Source: Olivibacter oleidegradans
GTDB taxonomy: Bacteria > Bacteroidota > Bacteroidia > Sphingobacteriales > Sphingobacteriaceae
Length of the DNA: 64,000 nt
Reading direction: 5' to 3'
Assembly (NCBI RefSeq): GCF_042432805.1
Contig: NZ_JBHLWO010000001.1
Location: 1,488,001-1,552,000, forward strand
How positions within the stretch are numbered: position 1 is the stretch's first letter; the number at the start of each line of letters is the position of its first letter. Shown here in pieces: positions 54,357 to 62,814 of this stretch. The notes beneath the pieces are model-generated. The model worked only from the letters and a program-made list of their open reading frames with translations. It did no database searches and had not been told where the DNA came from. The translations under genes and the position numbers were made by a program.

Positions 54357-55490
54357 GTGAACGAAAAAATATGGCTCTCTTCTCCTCATATGGGAGAAAT
54401 GGAGCAACAATATGTCAAACAAGCTTTTGATACCAACTGGATTGCGCCACTAGGGCCACATGTAGATGGCTTTGAGGGAGATTTGGTAGCTTTTACCAAA
54501 ACAGGACACGCAGCAGCCTTAAGTGCTGGCACAGCAGCCCTACATTTGGCGCTAATTTTATTAAATGTGAGCGCGGGGGATGAAGTGATTTGCCAGTCGA
54601 TGACCTTCTCCGCTTCCGCTAATCCAATTGTATACCAAGGGGCGGTTCCTATCTTTATAGATAGCGAAAGGGATACTTGGAATATGGATCCCGAGCTGCT
54701 ACGAGAAGCAATCGAAGATCGTTTATCCAAAGGTAAAAAGCCAAAAGCCATCATCCCTGTACATTTATACGGTATGCCGGCTAAGATGAAGGAAATTATG
54801 GCTATAGCAGAAGAGTTTGCTATACCTGTAATCGAGGATGCCGCAGAAGCGCTAGGATCTACCTTAGACGGAAAGGCAATGGGTACTTTTGGGACACTTG
54901 GCGTGCTGTCATTCAATGGGAATAAAATTATTACAACTTCAGGAGGCGGCGCATTAATTTCGGATAACGAAGGCTATATTAAGAAAGCACGCTTTTTAGC
55001 TACACAGGCTAGAGACGCAGCACCTCATTACGAACATAGCCATATCGGCTATAATTACCGTATGAGTAACGTATGTGCGGCCATCGGAAGAGGGCAAATG
55101 GGAGTGTTGTCTACGCGCGTGACACAGAGAAGAAGGAATTTCGATTACTATCGAGAACATTTAGGAAACATAGCGGGTCTTTCCTTCTTAGAAGAACCAG
55201 AAGGAATGATTTCCAATCGATGGCTCTCTACCATTCTTATTGATCCAAAAGTGGCTGGTATAACAAGAGAGGACGTTAGAGTTCACTTAGAAAAGGACAA
55301 TATCGAGTCTCGGCCGTTATGGAAACCCATGCATATGCAACCGGTCTTTAAAGATGCTGCCTATTACGGACAAGAAGTGTCTAGAGGATTGTTTTCCAAT
55401 GGATTATGTTTGCCTTCGGGATCCAATCTGACAGAAAAAGATCTATCCCGAGTTGTGTCTCGAATGAAAGATTTATTACCAACGGGATAA
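54357..55490 (+). CDS. DegT/DnrJ/EryC1-family sugar aminotransferase, PglE-like
   Basis: The 377-residue PLP enzyme has the family motifs: APLGPHVDGFEGDL near the start, EDAAEALGST at about residue 160, and the PLP-binding Lys190 in FNGNKIITT. It would transfer an amino group to C4 of a UDP-4-keto-6-deoxy-HexNAc. The start is a GTG at 54357. The gene looks more like the left part of the window in base composition than the AT-rich genes before it. It closes the set B run: a 433-base intergenic region follows before the dehydratase gene. Confidence 0.92.
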   Translation: MNEKIWLSSPHMGEMEQQYVKQAFDTNWIAPLGPHVDGFEGDLVAFTKTGHAAALSAGTAALHLALILLNVSAGDEVICQSMTFSASANPIVYQGAVPIFIDSERDTWNMDPELLREAIEDRLSKGKKPKAIIPVHLYGMPAKMKEIMAIAEEFAIPVIEDAAEALGSTLDGKAMGTFGTLGVLSFNGNKIITTSGGGALISDNEGYIKKARFLATQARDAAPHYEHSHIGYNYRMSNVCAAIGRGQMGVLSTRVTQRRRNFDYYREHLGNIAGLSFLEEPEGMISNRWLSTILIDPKVAGITREDVRVHLEKDNIESRPLWKPMHMQPVFKDAAYYGQEVSRGLFSNGLCLPSGSNLTEKDLSRVVSRMKDLLPTG

Positions 55491-55504
55491 TATGTATAAT
55501 TTTG

Positions 55505-55542
55505 TATACATTTTTTGCCTACTTGCTAACAAAAAATGTATA
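55505..55542. terminator. 13-bp inverted repeat downstream of the aminotransferase gene, possible terminator
   Basis: TATACATTTTTTG (55505-55517) and CAAAAAATGTATA (55530-55542) form a perfect 13-bp stem with a 12-base loop. It starts 15 bases after the stop codon. The stem has few G-C pairs, so it could instead be a binding site for a dimeric regulator. Confidence 0.45.
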
Positions 55543-55790
55543 TTTATGAAGACAACGTTAAATGTTATAGATATCCACTTTGTTCACTATTTTTTAATCG
55601 ATACGATCTTTTTTCATTAAATTAACCTAATTTACGGCATTACTTTTGCTGCTACTAACGTATTTTTCACAAGATACGGCTGACTGTGTATTTTTGTGCA
55701 AAAATCCGAAAATTGGGAATTAACAAGAGGGGAGAACGACTAATAATTTTGTGATCGATTATTTTTATGCTATGTAAACCATTTCATTAC

Positions 55791-55820
55791 TTGGCTTACC
55801 ATAATTTTTGCGTATTTTTG
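55791..55820 (+). promoter_or_regulatory. Bacteroidota-type promoter for the dehydratase gene
   Basis: TTG at 55791-55793, a 19-base spacer, and TATTTTTG at 55813-55820 match the consensus. Transcription would start near 55827, leaving a leader of about 97 bases before the ATG at 55924. The dehydratase is thus expressed apart from the set B operon. Confidence 0.6.
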
Positions 55821-55923
55821 AAAACTAATTAATTGATTGAATGTTAGTTGATGTGTAGCTGTTGTTAGTTGTATGACGGTGAATAGGGTTGCTTATTTAG
55901 TAGCAAATATAAAAACTTAGCTA

Positions 55924-57834
55924 ATGAGGAAAATTTTACTGGATAATAAGGTACTTCCAAGATGGATTATCTTTTTAATCGATTTGGTGTTGGCCAGTTG
56001 GTCTTTTGTGTTAGCTTATTTTATTTCAGAAGAGTTTAAGTTCCCAGAGATTTTACGAGGTCATTTTTTTATCTATACCAATCTCTACGTAGTTATTTGC
56101 ATTCCTATCTTTTTCCTCTTTAAAGTTCATGTAGGCCTAATTCGTTATTCAAATATGCGTGATATGCTGCGAATATTTACGGCGATGCTCGCCGCGAGTA
56201 CGCTGTACACCGTCGTAATACTCACACTTGTTGAGCCTTATTTCAACATACATAGCCTTCGAGTGAGGGAGGTTTTACTGATTAACTTTTTTATTGGCTC
56301 TACTTTATTGATTTTTTTACGGATCGCTGCGAAAGGCACTTTTCAATATTTTCATGATAAACTATCAAAAAGAGATAAGATTCATGTATTGATCTACGGA
56401 TCAGATGACAAGGCGGTGTTGGTAAAGCAGGCCTTAGAACGAAGTGCAACCTCGAAGTTCATAGTGGTGGGCTTTATAGATAAAGATCGGTCTAAACTGA
56501 ACAGTCTAGTAGAACAAAAGCGCGTATTTCACATCAAGGACCTGCCACGTTTGAAAGCTACCAAGAATGTGGATAAACTTTTGCTATTAAATGACCGATT
56601 GGATGAACGGGATAAACAGGTGGTGATCGAACGGTGTTTACGTCTCGAAATTCAGGTGGTTACTGCGCCTACTCCGGATAAATGGTTGTCGGGTACTATA
56701 GGCGAATTGCAAATCAAGAATTTGCGAATTGAAGATTTGCTACAGCGCCCACCTATTGAAATTGATAATGCAAAAGTAAAGGCAGACTTATTTGACCGTA
56801 GGGTATTGGTCACGGGAGCAGCAGGCTCCATCGGTTCAGAGATCGTTCGGCAAGTAATGAACTACCATCCGCGTGTGTTGATTTTATGCGATCAGGCGGA
56901 ATCTCCTTTACATGAAATACAATTAGAAGTGGAGGAATCTTTTCCCGATGTTCGTTGTGAGATTGTGATTGCCGATGTGCGTAACCGACACCGCATGGAA
57001 AAAATGTTTCGGCAATTGCGCCCGCAGGTTGTTTATCATGCCGCGGCTTATAAGCATGTACCTCTGATGGAAAACAATCCGTGCGAGGCCGTACATACTA
57101 ATGTGAAGGGTACGCGTATAGTGGCGGACTTATCCGTGCAATATGGTGTGGAAAAGTTTGTAATGATTTCTACCGATAAGGCGGTGAACCCGACAAATGT
57201 AATGGGAAGCTCTAAACGGATCGCAGAGATTTATACGCAAAGTTTAAATAGTGCGCCTTTTAATAAAAATACCCGCTTTATCACGACGCGCTTTGGTAAT
57301 GTGTTAGGATCTAACGGCTCGGTTATACCACGATTTAGGGCTCAAATCGAGAAAGGAGGGCCTATTACGGTTACGCATCCGGAGATTACTCGTTATTTTA
57401 TGACCATTCCGGAGGCGGTTCAGTTAGTGCTAGAGGCTGGTACTATGGGAAAGGGTGGTGAGATTTTTGTTTTTGATATGGGCAAGCCGGTTAAGATCGT
57501 CAACCTGGCAAGGAAAATGATTAAGCTAGCAGGATTGCAACCCGGTGTTGATATTGATATTGTATTCACGGGTTTGAGACCTGGCGAAAAGCTCTACGAG
57601 GAGTTGTTGAATTCTGAAGAGTCTACTTTACCTACCCATCATGAAAAGATTAGTATTGCACGCGTGATTAACCATGATTACGTAGACGCATGTCTAGCTA
57701 TTGACAGCCTGTTGAGCTTGTCAAAAGAGGGAGATAACATGGCAGTAGTAAAACAAATGAAAGCCATTGTGCCGGAATTTTTAAGTAAAAATTCACCTTA
57801 CGAGGAGTTGGACGAGGAGCAAGAAGTTTTATAG
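55924..57834 (+). CDS. FlaA1/PglF/CapD-type UDP-sugar 4,6-dehydratase, membrane-bound
   Basis: The 636-residue protein has four N-terminal membrane helices (about 15-130) and a C-terminal SDR domain with NAD motif GAAGSIGSE at about 298-306, HAAAYKHVPLMENNP, and the catalytic region STDKAVNPTNVMGSSKR near 415-432. It converts UDP-GlcNAc to the 4-keto-6-deoxy sugar that the aminotransferase and acyltransferase of set B use. It has its own promoter and is probably a conserved gene of the region rather than part of the exchangeable core. Confidence 0.95.
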   Translation: MRKILLDNKVLPRWIIFLIDLVLASWSFVLAYFISEEFKFPEILRGHFFIYTNLYVVICIPIFFLFKVHVGLIRYSNMRDMLRIFTAMLAASTLYTVVILTLVEPYFNIHSLRVREVLLINFFIGSTLLIFLRIAAKGTFQYFHDKLSKRDKIHVLIYGSDDKAVLVKQALERSATSKFIVVGFIDKDRSKLNSLVEQKRVFHIKDLPRLKATKNVDKLLLLNDRLDERDKQVVIERCLRLEIQVVTAPTPDKWLSGTIGELQIKNLRIEDLLQRPPIEIDNAKVKADLFDRRVLVTGAAGSIGSEIVRQVMNYHPRVLILCDQAESPLHEIQLEVEESFPDVRCEIVIADVRNRHRMEKMFRQLRPQVVYHAAAYKHVPLMENNPCEAVHTNVKGTRIVADLSVQYGVEKFVMISTDKAVNPTNVMGSSKRIAEIYTQSLNSAPFNKNTRFITTRFGNVLGSNGSVIPRFRAQIEKGGPITVTHPEITRYFMTIPEAVQLVLEAGTMGKGGEIFVFDMGKPVKIVNLARKMIKLAGLQPGVDIDIVFTGLRPGEKLYEELLNSEESTLPTHHEKISIARVINHDYVDACLAIDSLLSLSKEGDNMAVVKQMKAIVPEFLSKNSPYEELDEEQEVL

Positions 57835-58095
57835 AGTACTTGCTTTTATAGAGAGATCAGCAAAGCAAACGCGTGAAAAGAACTTTACATTTTTGTTGAG
57901 AGAAATTGCAAAAGTATAAAATTTTTGTATTATTTTTATTGCAATCAGCCCGGTTCGTAATAAGTATTAATTGACTTTTAAGAAAACTCATATGAAGCTT
58001 GAAAGTAGAATTCGAAGTGATAGGAGAGCTTTCTATTAGAAGACCGCCAACTGATATGCTGTTTTAATATCAATGTACTATTAAAAAGAGATACA

Positions 58096-58848
58096 ATGCT
58101 TTCTATATTTAAATCAGCGACTGTTCGATTTCCCATTGCGGAAATATTACATACTGATATGCATGCACATATCTTACCAGGTATTGACGACGGAGCCGAT
58201 AATGTAGAAACATCCATTGCATTGATTCGGGGCTTAAGAACCTTAGGGTATAAGCGGTTTATTGCAACACCTCATATTATCAGCGATTTACATCCAAATA
58301 CCAAAGAAACTATTGAATCCGCTTTCCATCAATTAAAACAAGCCTTACTCGCCGAACAGATGGATGTCGATATTGATTACGCAGCCGAATATATGATGGA
58401 TGAGATGTTTGAAGGCTTGATGGAAAAAGGACCACTATTGAAGTTAGCAGATGACTACGTGTTGGTGGAAACGATGTTTATGGCCGAACCACCCAATTTA
58501 AGTACAGTGTTATTCGATATGCAAACGGCAGGTTATAAGCCGGTGGTAGCCCATCCTGAACGTTATCATTTTGTCTTTAATAAACCGGCAAAGGCCGAAC
58601 GCATGAAAGATCGGGGCGCCTTACTGCAAATCAATGCCTTATCCTTGACCGGTTATTATGGTAAACACGAGAAGCATACCGCTATTCAGTTACTGGAAGC
58701 GGGGCTGGTGGATTTTATTGGAACTGATATACATCATGAAAGGCACTTAAAGGTGCTGACTAATTTTGTCATTGATCGGAAGGTGGCCGATTTACTGGAA
58801 AAAACCGCTTTTAAAAATAAAAGCTTAAAAACGGTATTGAATGAATGA
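58096..58848 (+). CDS. PHP-type protein-tyrosine phosphatase (CpsB/YwqE-like)
   Basis: The 250-residue protein has PHP-domain metal ligands in place: His19, Asp21 and His23 with His25 (HTDMHAHILPGIDDGA), IATPHII, AAEYMMDEMFEG, VAHPERYHF and GTDIHHERH. In capsule loci this family dephosphorylates the tyrosine kinase Wzc. Its partner here is the Wzc at 33.2 kb with a (YG)7 tail. It lies 261 bases after the dehydratase gene, with its own likely promoter, and is followed by a terminator. Confidence 0.92.
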   Translation: MLSIFKSATVRFPIAEILHTDMHAHILPGIDDGADNVETSIALIRGLRTLGYKRFIATPHIISDLHPNTKETIESAFHQLKQALLAEQMDVDIDYAAEYMMDEMFEGLMEKGPLLKLADDYVLVETMFMAEPPNLSTVLFDMQTAGYKPVVAHPERYHFVFNKPAKAERMKDRGALLQINALSLTGYYGKHEKHTAIQLLEAGLVDFIGTDIHHERHLKVLTNFVIDRKVADLLEKTAFKNKSLKTVLNE

Positions 58849-58882
58849 GGGGTATCGCAGTCCCTTTGTTGTTAAAAGGTGG

Positions 58883-58915
58883 ACGCTCAGCAAGCAAGCT
58901 GAGCGTTTCGTTTTT
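58883..58915 (+). terminator. Rho-independent terminator after the PHP phosphatase gene
   Basis: A nine-base stem ACGCTCAGC (58883-58891) and GCTGAGCGT (58898-58906) closes a six-base loop and is followed by TTTCGTTTTT. It marks the right end of the polysaccharide region. Confidence 0.85.
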
Positions 58916-59069
58916 GTACTCCTTTTGATGCCATTTTGTACACGGGAGGGCTGTTTTAGTACGTAAAAAGTAGATAGTCTCCGGAGAAATCCAGCCATGA
59001 ACTTTCAATAAGTATATGGATTTACTCGGCATCTATAACGAATTGTAAATAATTTTTACCTTTACCATT

Positions 59070-59954
59070 ATGTACAAAATAAAATATTTATTAACGATCC
59101 TATTTATTGGACTGACCTCGTTATCTGTAGTATATGGACAGTCCGTTAACAATGATACCCTACGGGTGTTAGCCATCGGCAATAGTTTTTCGGAAGATGC
59201 AGTAGAGCAGTACCTATATGAATTGGCTGACGCGGCGGGGAAGAAGATCGTTATTGGTAATTTATATATTGGCGGTGCTCCGCTATCACTCCATTGGGAG
59301 AATATACAAGGCAACAAAGAAACCTATCGCTATCGGAAAATTACGGCCGATGGCCTTAAATCAACGCATGAGCAGGTAAGTATCCTTACGGCATTGCAAA
59401 GTGAACCCTGGGATTATGTCTCCCTCCAACAGGCCAGCCCCTTATCGGGTAAGTTCGACACTTATGTGGAGCCGCTTGCCGGTATCAAACATTTCCTGGA
59501 TAGCGTACAAGGCCCTGATGTCAAATTCATTTGGCACCAAACTTGGGCTTATGCGCCTAACTCTACACATGCCGGATTTGCTAATTATGGAAAAGATCAA
59601 CAACAGATGTACGACGCTATTATGAAAGCCTCTGCGGAAGCTAAGGAGCAGTTTGGTTTTGATCTACTTGTGCCATCAGGAACGGCCATTCAAGATGCGC
59701 GCACTACTTTTCTGGGGGATAATCTCACCAGAGATGGCTATCATCTAAACCTGCATATCGGGCGGTTTATTGCCGCTTGTACCTGGTTTGAATCGCTTTT
59801 TGGCGAAGAGGCACCAACTGATCGCTATCGTCCCGAAGGCGTCACGCCTGAGGAAGCGGAAGTGGCTAAGGAAGCCGCCCATGCAGCGGTAAAAAGGCCA
59901 TTTAAGGTCACGAAACTGAAAGTTAAGGCACTTGGACAGGAAATTGCTAAGTAG
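59070..59954 (+). CDS. Secreted DUF4886-family protein, SGNH-hydrolase-like
   Basis: The 294-residue protein has a signal peptide (residues 1-23, ending VVYGQ) and the DUF4886 start VLAIGNSFSEDAVEQYLYEL, which corresponds to the GxSxS-type block I of SGNH hydrolases. It continues with SLQQASPLSG and a later DGYHLNLHIGR block that carries the His of the SGNH catalytic dyad. Likely role: carbohydrate esterase or similar hydrolase in the periplasm. It stands apart from the polysaccharide genes, after a terminator. Confidence 0.8.
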   Translation: MYKIKYLLTILFIGLTSLSVVYGQSVNNDTLRVLAIGNSFSEDAVEQYLYELADAAGKKIVIGNLYIGGAPLSLHWENIQGNKETYRYRKITADGLKSTHEQVSILTALQSEPWDYVSLQQASPLSGKFDTYVEPLAGIKHFLDSVQGPDVKFIWHQTWAYAPNSTHAGFANYGKDQQQMYDAIMKASAEAKEQFGFDLLVPSGTAIQDARTTFLGDNLTRDGYHLNLHIGRFIAACTWFESLFGEEAPTDRYRPEGVTPEEAEVAKEAAHAAVKRPFKVTKLKVKALGQEIAK

Positions 59955-60080
59955 GGATAAGTTTTAAGTTATATGTTGTAAGTTCTAAGTAAGGGTCTGC
60001 GTTACTGCCATCCTACTGCAACCCTTTTAGGGGGTAGAGTATAAGCTGGTTCCATTTGAGAGTGACGTATTATAGAAAAA

Positions 60081-60120
60081 ATAGATGTCCGAATACATGA
60101 AAACCTATCCGGACATCTAT
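60081..60120 (-). terminator. Rho-independent terminator for the minus-strand PhyH gene
   Basis: ATAGATGTCCG (60081-60091) pairs perfectly with CGGACATCTAT (60110-60120) around an 18-base loop. On the minus strand it is followed by a T run (TTTTTTCTATA), so it mainly ends the leftward gene. It also lies downstream of the rightward DUF4886 gene. Confidence 0.75.
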
Positions 60121-60132
60121 TGGGTCAACTCA

Positions 60133-60911
60133 CTATCTACCTAATGCAATCCGTATCGCTTCTTCTACCGGGCTACAGGGGTCGGTGCTGCTGATACTAA
60201 AGTCGCTCTTAAGTAACAGCGGTGGTTGTGCCATAAACTTCGGTACCAAACCACGATGCCGTTGAGCAGCATGAACCAGAAACGGATGACAGAGATATAC
60301 CGTGCCAGCCTTTCCAATGGCGAGTGCTTCCTCTCTTGCCGATAATTCGGATAACTTTCCTGCCAATTCCATAAACGAGAAGCCCTTTTCACCTTCCGGT
60401 TCCAGTAATCTGGCAACATCCGAATGCGAACCTTTTAGGATTCGAGTAGGTGCATCCCGCTCGCTAACGTCCGAAAACAGAAATAGCATGAGTAGGCCTC
60501 GGCCTTTTGAATATACATTGACACGAGCGGAGAAAAAGTCATGGGGATCATCACCGGGAAAACTTGCATCGACATGCCAGCCAGTGTCTCCCGAATCAAC
60601 TTCCGACGGGAAGCGAATCGGAAAGGCGCCCATGCTCATGCAGGGAGCCATTTCCCTTCACCAACCAATTGGTCGAACGCTTGGTGAAGAATAGCGGTAT
60701 TGGCTGCTTCGATGAAGGGTTCCTGTGTATACATACCTAGCCAAACCACCGGCTGTGTCCAGGTACTACGGTCACTGGGATCGGCCGGAATATCTTTCCA
60801 TAAGATACTTCTCGCTTCACGGGCAAGATCAGCAGAAAAGGCGTTGTCAATGCGGATAAAACCGTCTGTAATAAATGACTGTATTTGTTGTGGATTTAAG
60901 AAGTTTTGCAT
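60133..60911 (-). pseudogene. Frameshifted PhyH-family dioxygenase
   Basis: Two overlapping frames together encode one phytanoyl-CoA dioxygenase-like protein. The first (60911 to 60636) gives the N-terminal 91 residues and ends in EGKWLPA. The second (from about 60640 to 60133) continues with GAFPIRFPSEVDSGDTGWHV, which holds the His-x-Asp iron ligands (HVDASF), and later FLVHAAQRHRG with the distal His. One inserted base near 60640 would join them into a protein of about 260 residues. No frame is otherwise damaged. It is either a recent loss-of-function mutation or a one-base sequencing error; by family it is an iron(II)/2-oxoglutarate hydroxylase of a small molecule. Confidence 0.85.
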
Positions 60912-61101
60912 AATGTTTATTATAAAAATTCAAACAATAAAGATTTTGTGCCGATGTGAGGCATTACACTTCAAGGATTGAAAATTTATATTATAGCATT
61001 ACAGTCATTCTCATAGGGCAAATGTAACAATTCTTGTCAATATTATAAAAGTCGGCATAGGCACCTGACGAACTAGACTTTTTAAAAAAAATAAAAATAA
61101 T

Positions 61102-61132
61102 TTTGTACTAATTGGTAAAGTATTTATATTTG
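61102..61132 (+). promoter_or_regulatory. Promoter with overlapping operator for the TetR-family gene
   Basis: TTTG at 61102-61105, a 19-base spacer and TATATTTG at 61125-61132 match the Bacteroidota promoter consensus. The operator-like 16-mer TGTACTAATTGGTAAA at 61104-61119 sits in the spacer, consistent with autorepression. Confidence 0.65.
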
Positions 61133-61153
61133 CAGAGTCAAAAGGAAAATAAG

Positions 61154-61738
61154 ATGGCAGGAAGACCAAAAATATACGATGAAGAAGCGGTGCTGGATAA
61201 GGCGATTGGGGTCTTTTGGGAAAAGGGCTATGAGAACGCTTCGGCGGACGATTTATTGAAAGCGATGGGTATTGGAAAGGGGAGTTTTTACTTTGCCTTT
61301 AAAGGAGGAAAACAGGAACTCTTTGAAAAATCGATGAAGCGCGTAGCCGATCAATATTTCCGGGATTTCCGTAAGGCAGTGATGAGCTGTGAAAATCCCA
61401 TTCAATTGATCAGGGAGTTTTTCTTCTCGTTGGCCGGTGCCGAGTCGCCGGTTGGAGAACGCGGCTGTTATTTTGGTAACGCCCTGGTGCAGATCAGTGA
61501 GAGCGATGCCGGATTGAAAACAGTTGCGGCTGAAAGCCTTGGTTTGTTAGAGTCTATTTTTCAGGAAGCTATGGTGAGAGGAAAAGAACTGGGATTATTA
61601 AAAAGCAGCTATGATCCAGCCTTGCTTGCAACTTACCTGATCAATTTATGGAATGGCTTTAATGTTACCAAACGCATGGTCACTGATCCGGAAAAACGGC
61701 TCGCATTGATGAAAATGAATTTGGAACCGATTCAATAA
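61154..61738 (+). CDS. TetR/AcrR-family transcriptional regulator
   Basis: The 194-residue protein has an N-terminal helix-turn-helix (NASADDLLKAMGIGKGSFYF, about residues 27-47) and a helical ligand-binding C-terminal domain. A Shine-Dalgarno-like AAGGAAAATAAG lies before ATG 61154; a further upstream start at 61112 would overlap the promoter and is rejected. It is followed 79 bases later by an OsmC-family gene whose upstream region has the palindrome TGTACTAAATAGTACA. A related half-conserved copy overlaps its own promoter, so it probably controls both genes, perhaps in response to peroxides or electrophiles. Confidence 0.92.
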   Translation: MAGRPKIYDEEAVLDKAIGVFWEKGYENASADDLLKAMGIGKGSFYFAFKGGKQELFEKSMKRVADQYFRDFRKAVMSCENPIQLIREFFFSLAGAESPVGERGCYFGNALVQISESDAGLKTVAAESLGLLESIFQEAMVRGKELGLLKSSYDPALLATYLINLWNGFNVTKRMVTDPEKRLALMKMNLEPIQ

Positions 61739-61755
61739 AAAAATTTCATTAAAAC

Positions 61756-61771
61756 TGTACTAAATAGTACA
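61756..61771. promoter_or_regulatory. Palindromic operator between tetR-like and osmC-like genes
   Basis: TGTACTAAATAGTACA is a perfect palindrome with a two-base centre (TGTACTA, AA, TAGTACA). A partial copy (13 of 16 positions) overlaps the TetR-family gene's own promoter at 61104-61119. The spacing and symmetry fit a TetR-type dimer site. Confidence 0.7.
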
Positions 61772-61817
61772 AAACAACTAGATTAAAATTAATATTCACC
61801 TCAAAAATCAAACAAAA

Positions 61818-62231
61818 ATGAAACGCAAAGCAACAGCCGTATGGAACGGCGACATCAAATCAGGAGCAGGTCATTTAACTACCCAAAGTACGACCTTAAA
61901 CAAAACACAGTACTCGTTTAATAGCCGGTTCGCCGAGGGCGTAGGTACCAATCCGGAAGAATTGTTAGCAGCAGCACATGCCGGATGTTTTACCATGAAG
62001 CTCGACCTGGATCTTACCCAAGCAGGTTATACCGTGGACGAACTGGAAACTACTTCTACCATTACACTTGACAACGGCAAGATTACGCTGTCGGAACTAA
62101 ACCTGCAGGCAAAAGTACCGGGAATCACCGAGGAGGAATTCCAAAAAATAGCCAAAAACGCAGAACAGACCTGCCCGGTAAGTGGGGCTTTTAGTTTCGA
62201 AATTAAACTGAATGCAACCCTGATAGCTTAA
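61818..62231 (+). CDS. OsmC-family organic hydroperoxide resistance protein
   Basis: The 137-residue protein matches the OsmC subfamily, with both redox cysteines present: Cys57 in AAHAGCFTMKL and Cys119 in AEQTCPVS. The start reads MKRKATAVWNGDIKSGAGHL. It reduces organic hydroperoxides using thiols. A TetR-type operator lies 47 bases upstream of its start, and a terminator follows its stop. Confidence 0.93.
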   Translation: MKRKATAVWNGDIKSGAGHLTTQSTTLNKTQYSFNSRFAEGVGTNPEELLAAAHAGCFTMKLDLDLTQAGYTVDELETTSTITLDNGKITLSELNLQAKVPGITEEEFQKIAKNAEQTCPVSGAFSFEIKLNATLIA

Positions 62232-62240
62232 AATTAGGGA

Positions 62241-62276
62241 AAAGCCTCCTGTAGATAAAAATAAGGAGGCTTTTTT
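62241..62276 (+). terminator. Rho-independent terminator after the OsmC-family gene
   Basis: AAAGCCTCCT (62241-62250) pairs with AGGAGGCTTT (62264-62273) around a 13-base loop, followed by T residues on the plus strand. Confidence 0.9.
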
Positions 62277-62287
62277 GTATCTTAAAC

Positions 62288-62689
62288 CTACATCTTTTCA
62301 TAGGTAACTGTGTAGCCGTCTGAAGCGGTCGGTCCGTGACATACTAGAAGTTTATTGCCCAATACCTTAATGAATATCTTCTGGTCTGAATCGTCAAAAA
62401 CAATCTTGCTCTCATATTTAGTACTGTCGATTTCAGCGGATTCTTCGACAATCGCATAGGTTCCTTTCGAAATCACTACCCCATCCTCAATTCTCTGGTA
62501 TTCATTTGCAGAAAATTCGATAATATTTCCGTTCCCTTTTTCAAAATCGGACGGGGCGTCTTGGATCTGTCCTCCAAGAATATGTCGCATTTCCCATTTT
62601 CCTTCAAGAGATTCTGGTTGGATTTTATCCTTGCCGCAACCAAAAATAAGCGTGGTGAAAATAAGAATTAAAAAATGTAGATTTTTCAT
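62288..62689 (-). CDS. Small lipocalin-like lipoprotein
   Basis: The 133-residue protein has a lipoprotein signal peptide (LIFGCGKD, Cys about residue 18) and a beta-rich body beginning LEGKWEMRHILGG. This G-x-W pattern is seen in lipocalin-like Bacteroidota lipoproteins that bind small hydrophobic molecules. I cannot name a substrate. It stands alone and is transcribed leftward, converging on the OsmC gene terminator. Confidence 0.7.
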   Translation of the reverse strand: MKNLHFLILIFTTLIFGCGKDKIQPESLEGKWEMRHILGGQIQDAPSDFEKGNGNIIEFSANEYQRIEDGVVISKGTYAIVEESAEIDSTKYESKIVFDDSDQKIFIKVLGNKLLVCHGPTASDGYTVTYEKM

Positions 62690-62814
62690 AATATAATAGG
62701 GGTTTAAATTTTAATTAACAAAACGGCACAGGTCGGTTGAACGCTACATCTGCTAAATCACTCTTTTTTGCTGTCGACAAAGTTTTCATGCGTGAAATAA
62801 TAATAATAGTGATC

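Larger units (their letters stand above)
55491..55923. other. AT-rich intergenic region before the 4,6-dehydratase gene
   Basis: The 433 bases hold a 13-bp inverted repeat right after the aminotransferase gene, a promoter at 55791-55820, and a second TATTTTTG -7-like box at 55689-55696 without a matching -33 box. No coding frame of note is present. The leader after the predicted start is about 97 bases long. GTTAGTTG-type sequence near 55843-55873 resembles the repeat at 2.6 kb but is not an ordered array. Confidence 0.5.

Noticed and set aside
60133..60651. Treating the two halves of the PhyH region as two separate genes
   Set aside because: Together they match one family protein end to end, with the iron ligands in the second half and the typical N-terminus in the first.
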